In this document: positions 6,308 to 12,070 of the stretch, piece by piece
Position numbering within the stretch: the first letter of the stretch is position 1
Layout: each line of letters begins with the position of its first letter
Assembly: GCF_041817755.1 (NCBI RefSeq)
Contig: NZ_JBGYBX010000009.1
Coordinates: forward strand, 1 to 12,070
Direction of reading: 5' to 3'
Source of the DNA: Glaesserella sp041817755
Lineage (GTDB): Bacteria > Pseudomonadota > Gammaproteobacteria > Enterobacterales > Pasteurellaceae
Length of the DNA: 12,070 nucleotides
Notes under the pieces: generated by a model
The model's input: only the letters and a program-made list of their open reading frames with translations
The model's database searches: none
Told to the model about the DNA's origin: nothing
Translations under genes and position numbers: made by a program

Positions 6308-6643
6308 TTATTTTTTACGCTGTAAATATTGCATAAAAGAAGTGCTCTCCGGGTATAGGCGCTGTTCTTCTTGAAATGCGTGCTGAGCTTCGGCATGTTT
6401 CCCTTGTTTGAGTAAGACAAGTCCTAAGTGACCATATATACCGGGAGCAACCATTTTATTATGTTCTTTGGCTTGGGCGATGATAAGAGCTAATGATTCT
6501 TCTTGTTGGTGTAAATCACTATTCTCATTATAGTAGCTATATACGACATCAGAATAATTTCCCCAATAAAACAATGTGTTATCTTGTTTCGTTGAACAGG
6601 CAGTGAGGAGTATCATGCTGAGTATAATTGAAATAAATTTCAT
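6308..6643 (-). CDS. DUF4810-type small lipoprotein
   Basis: Predicted lipoprotein of 111 residues. It has a signal peptide with lipobox LLTAC (mature from C16), the family-typical LFYWGNYSDVVYSYY stretch after it, and a helical C-terminal half that reads like one tetratricopeptide-like unit (GIYGHLGLVLLKQGKHAEAQ, then FQEEQRLYPES). It starts 8 bases after the end of the csgG-like gene, with GGAG overlapping that gene's end, and ends 11 bases before the DUF799 gene. In other Gram-negative bacteria the same three families occur together, which suggests one complex. The molecular role is not known. Confidence 0.8.
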   Translation of the reverse strand: MKFISIILSMILLTACSTKQDNTLFYWGNYSDVVYSYYNENSDLHQQEESLALIIAQAKEHNKMVAPGIYGHLGLVLLKQGKHAEAQHAFQEEQRLYPESTSFMQYLQRKK

Positions 6644-6651
6644 GGAGACTC

Positions 6652-7333
6652 CTATTTATTAGATGGTGACCAACGGCCTGTTTCAATACCATTAACCAAG
6701 TTGTTTACCGCTTCACGAATAGCAAGATCAAGTACTTTGCCGTTTAATGTGGAGTCATAACCGGCAGTACCCCCGAAACCTAAAACTTCACGATTAGAAA
6801 GGTTGTATTCTCCGGCGCCTTGTACGGAATAAACAACTTCTGAAGAGAGTACATCAACAACATTCAATGTTACTTTGGCATAAGCAACCTGTTCTTTTCC
6901 TCGCCCTAAAATACCGAAGAGTTGATGATCGCCAACGGTTTTTCGCCCAAATTCAGTCACATCTCCCGTAACAACATAAGTGGAACCTTTAAGGTTTTGC
7001 TTTTTTCCCTTTAATCTTGGCTTCAGTGGCGATTTCATTCATATTTGAGCGATCTAAAACGGAAAAGCGTCCTGTTTGCTGTAAGTGGGAAATTAGGATA
7101 GTTTTTGACTGATTTCCTAATTGATCGGCACCATCTGAAAAGATGCCGTTTTGATAACTTGATTTATTTTCAAATTTTCCGACAGAAATAACGGATTTAA
7201 TACCTTGGTAAGTACTTGCGGTCATAGCTGCTTGCGTTGTCGTTGGTGCAATAACGCGAGATCCTTCGGCTACACAACCTGTGAGGGCTAATACAGTGGC
7301 ACACAAGGTACTTAATGTTAGTTTATTCATCAT
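6652..7333 (-). pseudogene. CsgG-like outer-membrane lipoprotein gene, frameshifted in a poly-A tract
   Basis: Two overlapping minus-strand reading frames together make one CsgG/HfaB-type lipoprotein. Frame one (7333 to 6989) has a signal peptide with lipobox ALTGC (mature from C20), then SVISVGKFENKSSYQNG and LQQTGRFSVLDRSNMNEIA. It runs KIKGKK and then ends early with KAKP. The second frame resumes exactly there with KGKKQNLKGSTYVVTGDVTEF and continues to GRWSPSNK. The break is a run of six A on the coding strand (T6 at 7001-7006 on the + strand). Removing one A joins the frames into a protein of about 226 residues, the expected size. A strong AAGGAGG precedes the tandem ATGs (7333 and 7330). 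The gene heads the lipoprotein operon. It could be an inactivated gene, a phase-variable one, one rescued by transcriptional slippage, or a sequencing error. Confidence 0.85.
7001..7006 (-). other. Homopolymer at the csgG-like frameshift
   Basis: Six T on the + strand, six A on the coding strand, after GGG. Five A would restore the frame. The tract plus the next G reads AAAAAAG, but the shift needed is +1, not the -1 shift known for that heptamer in dnaX. Confidence 0.8.
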
Positions 7334-7403
7334 ATTTCCTCCTTTTGTTAATCTTGAATGCTAACTATACAAAATTTAACATTTAATAGGGTGTTTTTGA
7401 AGA

Positions 7404-7435
7404 AAAAAATGCATTGTTTACAAAATGCATTTTTT
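7404..7435. repeat. Perfect 11-bp inverted repeat with A/T tails between divergent genes
   Basis: AAAAAATGCAT (7404-7414) and ATGCATTTTTT (7425-7435), with a 10-base loop. The A-run on one side and T-run on the other give it terminator form on both strands, although genes on both sides start here and do not end here. It could be an operator or a bidirectional insulator. Confidence 0.6.
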
Positions 7436-7451
7436 AGTCTTAATTCAATCG

Positions 7452-7520
7452 AATGATAATTTGGCAATCGTTTTCTTTTTATCCATATCAAAAACTCCAC
7501 AGAATTTGCAAATTATCATT
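7452..7520. promoter_or_regulatory. 12-bp inverted repeat with Fur-like half-sites upstream of the mutase gene
   Basis: AATGATAATTTG (7452-7463) recurs inverted as CAAATTATCATT (7509-7520), a perfect match 45 bases apart. AATGATAAT is identical to nine bases of the classic Fur box. A further palindrome, AATTTGCAAATT, covers 7503-7514. TTGGCA at 7461-7466 is a reasonable -35 overlapping the left arm, but the -10 options are weak (TATCAA at 7486, spacing 19). Neither regulator nor promoter is proven. Confidence 0.4.
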
Positions 7521-7585
7521 TAAATCAGACCGCTTTTCCGTTAGTCTATCGTCGCCTATCTTATTTATTTTATTGAGGATTGATT

Positions 7586-9244
7586 ATGGAAACACTTTTT
7601 CAAACAGCTCAACATTGGTTAAACCAAGATCCGGATACAGAAACACGTGCGGAACTGGAACAGCTTATTCAGCAGGCAAAAGCAGGGGTTACGAAAGCGC
7701 AAGCCGAGCTGGCAAGCCGTTTCGACGGTCGTTTACAATTCGGTACGGCAGGCTTACGCGGACGTCTGCAAGCCGGTTCGATGGGGATGAACCGGGTTCT
7801 CGTTGCACAAGCGGCAGGTGGGTTGGCTGAATTCCTCAAAGGCTATGATAAAGAACCGTCAATCGTATTAGGTTATGATGGTCGTAAAAATTCCGATGTA
7901 TTTGCACGTGATACGGCGGAAATTATGGCGGGAGCCGGTATTAAAACCTATCTTCTTCCGAGAAAATTACCGACGCCGGTGCTTGCGTATGCAATTAAAT
8001 ATTTTGATACCACTGCCGGGGTCATGGTGACGGCAAGTCACAATCCGCCGGAAGATAACGGTTATAAAGTTTACTTAGGTAAAGCAAACGGTGGCGGTCA
8101 AATCGTGTCACCGGCAGATCAGGAAATTGCTGCTTGTATTGATAAAGTGGCACAAGGCAACGTTAAAGATTTACCACGCAGTCAAAATTACATTGTATTA
8201 GATGATGAAATTGTTGATGCTTATATTGCAAAAACCGCAAGCCTTGCTAAAGAACCACAAGTTGATATTAACTACGTTTATACCGCAATGCACGGTGTAG
8301 GCTATGAAGTGTTAAGCAAAACGCTCGCAAAAGCAGGTTTACCTCAACCGTCTATCGTTGCTGAACAAGTATGGCCGGACGGCACTTTCCCAACCGTAAA
8401 CTTCCCGAACCCGGAAGAGAAAGGGGCGTTAGACTTAGCGATTAAAGTGGCTAAAGAGAGAAATGCGGAATTTATTATTGCCAATGACCCGGATGCAGAC
8501 CGCTTGGCGGTTGCCGTGCCTGATGCACAAGGCAACTGGAAAGCGCTTCACGGTAATGTGATCGGTTGTTTTTTAGGATGGTATTTAGCGAAACAATACC
8601 ATGCGCAAGGCAAAAAAGGCGTATTAGCTTGCTCATTGGTTTCTTCCCCTGCACTAGCTGAAATTGCGAAACGCTACGGCTTTGAATCGGAAGAAACCCT
8701 TACGGGCTTTAAATATATCGGTAAAGTAAACGGCTTATTGTTTGGTTTTGAAGAAGCGATCGGTTTCTTGGTAGATCCGGATAAAGTGCGCGATAAAGAC
8801 GGGATTTCTGCTGCAATTATGTTCTTAGATCTTGTGCGTAGCTTGAAAAAACAAGGTAAAACCTTAGCAGATTATGCAGACGATTTTACCAAAGAATTCG
8901 GTGCTTATGTCAGCGGTCAAATTTCTATCCGTGTCGATGATTTATCGGCAATCGGTAAATTGATGACGGTATTACGCACCAACCCGCCAAGCGAAGTCGG
9001 TGGTTTTAAAGTGGCGACATTCTTAGATCACACCAAAACTGATCGCCAAAGCGACATTTTAGTCTTTATCCTTGAAAACGGTAGTCGTCTCATTGCCCGT
9101 CCGTCCGGTACGGAACCGAAGATCAAGTTCTACTTGGATGCACGTGGTACCGATCCGAAAAATGCCGAAGACGTGTTAGCACAGTTTGATGCAAGCGTGC
9201 GTGCGATTCTTCGTCAAGAACAGTACGGCAAACAAGATTGTTAA
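7586..9244 (+). CDS. Phosphohexomutase (phosphoglucomutase/phosphomannomutase family)
   Basis: Cytoplasmic enzyme of the alpha-D-phosphohexomutase superfamily that interconverts hexose 1- and 6-phosphates, supplying sugar nucleotides for LOS, capsule or glycogen. Its 552 residues carry all four family signatures: FGTAGLRG (52-59), the catalytic TASHNPP loop with the phosphoserine S151, the metal-binding NDPDADR loop (300-306), the sugar-binding GFEEAIGF (387-394) and the phosphate-binding RPSGTEPKIKF (505-515). Length and motif details fit the PgcA/YhxB/PGM2-like branch better than the shorter ManB or GlmM enzymes. Glucose, mannose or pentose phosphate specificity is not settled by sequence. 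The ATG at 7586 is chosen for its GAGGA site (7575-7579) over the in-frame TTG at 7580. It appears monocistronic, with a terminator just downstream. Confidence 0.9.
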   Translation: METLFQTAQHWLNQDPDTETRAELEQLIQQAKAGVTKAQAELASRFDGRLQFGTAGLRGRLQAGSMGMNRVLVAQAAGGLAEFLKGYDKEPSIVLGYDGRKNSDVFARDTAEIMAGAGIKTYLLPRKLPTPVLAYAIKYFDTTAGVMVTASHNPPEDNGYKVYLGKANGGGQIVSPADQEIAACIDKVAQGNVKDLPRSQNYIVLDDEIVDAYIAKTASLAKEPQVDINYVYTAMHGVGYEVLSKTLAKAGLPQPSIVAEQVWPDGTFPTVNFPNPEEKGALDLAIKVAKERNAEFIIANDPDADRLAVAVPDAQGNWKALHGNVIGCFLGWYLAKQYHAQGKKGVLACSLVSSPALAEIAKRYGFESEETLTGFKYIGKVNGLLFGFEEAIGFLVDPDKVRDKDGISAAIMFLDLVRSLKKQGKTLADYADDFTKEFGAYVSGQISIRVDDLSAIGKLMTVLRTNPPSEVGGFKVATFLDHTKTDRQSDILVFILENGSRLIARPSGTEPKIKFYLDARGTDPKNAEDVLAQFDASVRAILRQEQYGKQDC

Positions 9245-9268
9245 TTTGTAAATTTTCATCAAAAACAC

Positions 9269-9277
9269 ACCGCTTGT
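9269..9277 (-). repeat. DNA uptake signal core, inverted
   Basis: ACCGCTTGT on the + strand, the reverse complement of ACAAGCGGT, just before the mutase terminator. Confidence 0.6.
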
Positions 9278-9280
9278 AAA

Positions 9281-9340
9281 AAATCTGCACCTAAATATTG
9301 AGCCATGCTCAATGGATGACGGTGCAGATTTCTTTTCTGT
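9281..9340 (+). terminator. Nested-hairpin terminator of the mutase gene
   Basis: AAATCTGCACC (9281-9291) pairs perfectly with GGTGCAGATTT (9321-9331). Inside it ATTGAGC (9297-9303) pairs with GCTCAAT (9307-9313) around a CAT loop. T-rich sequence follows. The outer stem is strong, and the T-tract, although broken by C, is adequate for intrinsic termination. Confidence 0.75.
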
Positions 9341-9634
9341 TATATCTTTTACTTTTTCATTCAATGGGTTAGATATTTGTTTTAGCTTGGTTCGTTTGTG
9401 AGTTTCTTGAATCGTGTGTTTATTTGGGACAAAATGATTAAATTTTGCCCAGTATTTTTTTGTAAAATATTGTATTTATTTTTTTTTGTGTATTATTTTG
9501 CAAAAATAGTCATGATGTAATATGTTTTTGTGTCTTATTTTTTTGTAAGTGTGGTGTTGTTCGAAATGTTTTAGTTAAGATGGAAATGCTAGTTTCGATA
9601 AAGTGTGTGACGCTATTATCTAAGGATACATAAA
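9341..9634. other. AT-rich intergenic region before the adhesin gene, with repeated T-tracts
   Basis: I see no gene here. The region is strongly T-rich on the + strand, with T7 at 9455-9461, T9 at 9479-9487 and T7 at 9538-9544. TATTTTTTTGTAA occurs exactly twice (9453-9465 and 9536-9548), 83 bases apart. No convincing -35/-10 pair could be assigned, although the adhesin promoter must lie here. AAGGA at 9622-9626 is the ribosome site for the ATG at 9635. Confidence 0.6.
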
Positions 9635-12070
9635 ATGAATAAAATTTACAAAATTATTTGGAATGCTGCTATTGGGGCTTTTGTTGTGGTATCGGAGATT
9701 ACAAAAGGTAAAGGTAAATCGTCCTCAAATGGTAAGCATATAAGTACAAAAAATACAATAGTATTCAGTTCGGTTCTGTTTGCTTTTGGTTTGACACCGT
9801 TGGCGTCATTAGCATCAGTAATTAATGCGGGAGGGGGGGAAGGATTAGCAATTAATGTTCCTGCATCGACATCTGGAGGGCTTGTGTGTGGAGAGGCATA
9901 TGCCGGTGCTAATGGTGGTACGGCCGTAATGTCTAATGGAAATCCGTGGGCAACAACGGGTACTATTGCATTCGGGTGTAATGCAAGAGCCGAAGGTGCA
10001 TACGGTTATTCAAATATATCCAGTGGTGCTATTGATCAAAGTACATCAGGTAGACCGGGAACGCATTATAAAAGTGTATATAATGCACCGGATGGTTCTG
10101 GATCTGCTGCAATTGCTATCGGTAATAATGCGTTAGCGTCGACAGTCGCCTTTGATTATAACAAAGGTCAAGGTGTTTTAGGGCGTGGTGGAAGTGTTGC
10201 GATTGGTGGTATGTCAACAGCCCAAGGTGTAAATTCCTTAGCTGTCGGCCCCTATGCTTTTGCTAATGCTAGTATTTCTACGGCATTAGGTAGCTATGCA
10301 ACCGTAACGAGCAAAGCTGTTGGTTCTATTGCAATCGGTCGGGAGACACGAGTGGATGATGTGAATTCGGTTGCTATCGGTTTTACGGCGTACTCAAAAG
10401 GTTGGTCATCTGTTGCAATGGGGTATAAAGCAACAGCATCTGGTGTTCGAGGTATCGCAATCGGTTCCAGCGATAATGTGAGTGAATATGCCAAAACTCC
10501 AGATTCGAGTAAAACTCGTGCGTCTGGTTTTGATTCTATTGCCATTGGTTCGAAGGCTCAAGCAACAGAAACGGGAGCAATGGCATTAGGTGTATCTTCG
10601 GTTGCAACAGGTACACAGGCAACAGTGTTGGGTGCATTAGCGAATGCCGAAGCGGATCAATCCGTAGCCATCGGTCGTGGGGCTAAAACAATTTCAACCG
10701 TATCGGCAACGGGGGCAAGATCCGGTGGAGGTGTTGCGATTGGTCGTGATGCCAATGCCAGCGGTGCCGGTGCGAATGCGATGGGTATTAATGCCGTTGC
10801 CGTTTCTCACGGTATTGCTATCGGTACAAATGCAAATGTGGCGGGAGCAAGCTCTATCAGTATTGGTACAGGCAGTAATTCTTCCGGTATCAACTCGGTT
10901 TCCGTGGGGGCAAGAGCAAAATCACTGGGTGACAATACGGTTGCCGTCGGTCAAGCCTCGAATGCTTCGGGTAAATCAGCCGTTGCGGTGGGTGATGGCG
11001 CAAATTCAAGTAATAACCAAACGGTCGCAGTCGGTACAAGCAGTAAAGCCAGTGCGCAAGGTGCAACCGCATTCGGTGATTCCACCAATGCCTCAGGATT
11101 AAACAGCTTGGCATTAGGTATTGCTTCTAAAGCAAGTCAAGAAAATGCAGTATCGGTTGGCGCTTCAGCCGATGCAAGTAAAGCAAATGCTGTGGCATTA
11201 GGTGCCTCATCCACAACATCAACGAGCGCTACCTTAGAAACGACGGCAACGGTCGGTCATTTGACCTATGGGGGTTTTAAAACCAAAGCCGGTATTGCCG
11301 TGGGTGACCAGGTTTCGGTTGGAGCGGCAGGAAACGAACGTCAAATCAAACATGTTGCGGCGGGGAATATCAGTACCACCTCAACGGACGTCATCAACGG
11401 TTCACAACTTTACGCTACACAAGATGTCATGAGTAATTTGGCGAATGCACTAAAAACTTCCCTTGGCGGTCAAACGGTATTGAATTCCAACGGAACGATA
11501 ACGACCACGAATATCGGTGCAACGAATAAAAATACTGTTCACGAAGCGATTGAATATGTGAATAATCTTGCTTCATCAGGTATTAAGGTCGGTGCGGATA
11601 AAGGCTTGGAAGCGTCGGATGTAAACCCGGTAAAACATGAATTGGGTACTACCCTATCGGTCGTGGCGGGCAATGCAACGGAAACCCCTACAGACAACTT
11701 ATTGACTACGGTCACGAAAGAAACCTCAAAAGGGGCGACGGAAACTAAAGTCACTATCAGCATGAAAGAAAAACCGACGTTTAAAGCGGTCAATCTTGTT
11801 GACGGAGCTAATCGCGTCGGATTAACGCCGACAGCGGACGGTGTCAAAGTGGCGAAAGCGGACGGCACGGCGGCGAAAATCAGTAACGTGGCAAACGGTA
11901 CAACGGATGGTGATGCAGTCAACCTGTCACAGTTGAATGCAACCAATGCGAATGTGACGACTTTACAAAACGACATGACCACCGCAAAAAGCGATATCAG
12001 CAACTTAAAAGGCGATGTAGCCAAAGGTTGGAACATCACCACGGCGAAAACCGGCACGGGTAATGTGAGC
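9635..12070 (+). CDS. Trimeric autotransporter adhesin (YadA/Hia-type), 5' part
   Basis: Type Vc secreted surface adhesin, cut off by the window end; 812 codons are open without a stop. Residues 1-25 form an extended signal peptide region (MNKIYKIIWN, then VVVSEITKGKGK), followed by a hydrophobic core at about 41-60 ending LASLA. From about residue 100 to 540 is a long head of degenerate YadA-type repeats built on SxAIGxxAxAxG (for example SVAIGRGAKT, AVAVGDGAN, SLALGIASKA), expected to form a trimeric left-handed beta-roll. A neck follows with GNERQIKHVAAG and INGSQLYA (N588-A594), and a second neck with DAVNLSQL (to L767) leading into a coiled-coil-like heptad stretch. The C-terminal beta-barrel anchor lies beyond the window. 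C85 and C115 are the only cysteines seen. A G7 run lies at 9833-9839. Target and name are unknown. Confidence 0.93.
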   Translation, partial: MNKIYKIIWNAAIGAFVVVSEITKGKGKSSSNGKHISTKNTIVFSSVLFAFGLTPLASLASVINAGGGEGLAINVPASTSGGLVCGEAYAGANGGTAVMSNGNPWATTGTIAFGCNARAEGAYGYSNISSGAIDQSTSGRPGTHYKSVYNAPDGSGSAAIAIGNNALASTVAFDYNKGQGVLGRGGSVAIGGMSTAQGVNSLAVGPYAFANASISTALGSYATVTSKAVGSIAIGRETRVDDVNSVAIGFTAYSKGWSSVAMGYKATASGVRGIAIGSSDNVSEYAKTPDSSKTRASGFDSIAIGSKAQATETGAMALGVSSVATGTQATVLGALANAEADQSVAIGRGAKTISTVSATGARSGGGVAIGRDANASGAGANAMGINAVAVSHGIAIGTNANVAGASSISIGTGSNSSGINSVSVGARAKSLGDNTVAVGQASNASGKSAVAVGDGANSSNNQTVAVGTSSKASAQGATAFGDSTNASGLNSLALGIASKASQENAVSVGASADASKANAVALGASSTTSTSATLETTATVGHLTYGGFKTKAGIAVGDQVSVGAAGNERQIKHVAAGNISTTSTDVINGSQLYATQDVMSNLANALKTSLGGQTVLNSNGTITTTNIGATNKNTVHEAIEYVNNLASSGIKVGADKGLEASDVNPVKHELGTTLSVVAGNATETPTDNLLTTVTKETSKGATETKVTISMKEKPTFKAVNLVDGANRVGLTPTADGVKVAKADGTAAKISNVANGTTDGDAVNLSQLNATNANVTTLQNDMTTAKSDISNLKGDVAKGWNITTAKTGTGNVS
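9833..9839 (+). repeat. G7 homopolymer within the adhesin coding region
   Basis: Seven G in a row encode part of AGGGEG (residues 65-70), just after the predicted signal peptide. The frame is on in this sequence. Gain or loss of one G would truncate the adhesin near its N-terminus. Confidence 0.7.

Noticed and set aside
6989..7038. Programmed -1 frameshifting at AAAAAAG as an explanation of the csgG-like break
   Set aside because: Going from the first frame to the second needs +1 (or -2). The dnaX-type heptamer gives -1 and would lead the wrong way.
9176..9364. Minus-strand open frame of 62 codons after the mutase gene
   Set aside because: It covers the mutase 3' end, an uptake signal and the terminator stem. 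Its only protein-like part is a short hydrophobic run that arises from the antisense of these elements.
10294..11114. Other overlapping frames inside the adhesin head (both strands)
   Set aside because: The repeat structure with biased codons produces long stop-free frames in several registers. None resembles a known domain.
10130..11250. Repeated short motifs in the adhesin considered as a CRISPR or tandem-repeat array
   Set aside because: The repetition is at protein level (SxAIGxxAxAxG units) with diverged DNA. There are no identical repeats with unique spacers.
11539..12057. Minus-strand open frame of 172 codons inside the adhesin
   Set aside because: It is the antisense shadow of the adhesin's repetitive, stop-poor sequence. 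The + strand frame is a clear trimeric autotransporter.

Overview
The window looks like a chromosomal segment of a Pasteurellaceae bacterium. The reasons are the ygiW-qseB-qseC gene order, a CcmH and CcmI encoded as separate proteins, a DUF799/DUF4810/CsgG-type lipoprotein operon, a trimeric autotransporter gene, and copies of the 9-mer ACAAGCGGT. That 9-mer is the core of the Actinobacillus pleuropneumoniae-type DNA uptake signal, and it occurs at 745-753, 4344-4352 and, inverted, at 9269-9277. Genus cannot be fixed from this alone.

Layout, left to right. (1) 1-1740, + strand: a very AT-rich hypothetical membrane-anchored protein overlaps ccmH, which overlaps ccmI. These look like the 3' end of a cytochrome c maturation operon. 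(2) 1741-4390, + strand: a QseB-type operator, then ygiW, an intercistronic hairpin, qseB and qseC, closed by a terminator that carries an uptake signal. This is a periplasmic OB-fold stress protein with an iron/catecholamine-type two-component system. (3) 4409-5497, + strand: a promoter, a leader hairpin, and azlC-azlD for branched-chain amino-acid export. (4) 7333-5652, - strand: three consecutive lipoprotein genes, namely a CsgG-like gene split by a one-base homopolymer frameshift, a DUF4810 gene and a DUF799 (GNA1162-like) gene. (5) 7334-7585: a divergent intergenic region with two strong inverted repeats. (6) 7586-9244, + strand: a phosphohexomutase, followed by a nested-hairpin terminator. 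(7) 9245-9634: an AT-rich region with repeated T-tracts and no gene. (8) 9635 to the window end, + strand: a large trimeric autotransporter adhesin with an extended signal peptide, a long YadA-type head and neck/stalk motifs. It is open at the right edge.

Most of the window concerns the cell envelope: periplasmic haem attachment, envelope sensing, amino-acid export, outer-membrane lipoproteins and a surface adhesin. The items most worth a second look are the broken csgG-like gene in an otherwise intact and little-characterised lipoprotein operon, the QseB site that is both direct and inverted repeat, the DYRHD motif in the QseC periplasmic domain, the structured azlCD leader, the paired Fur-like half-sites before the mutase gene, and the G7 and T-tracts at the adhesin gene, which are candidates for phase variation.
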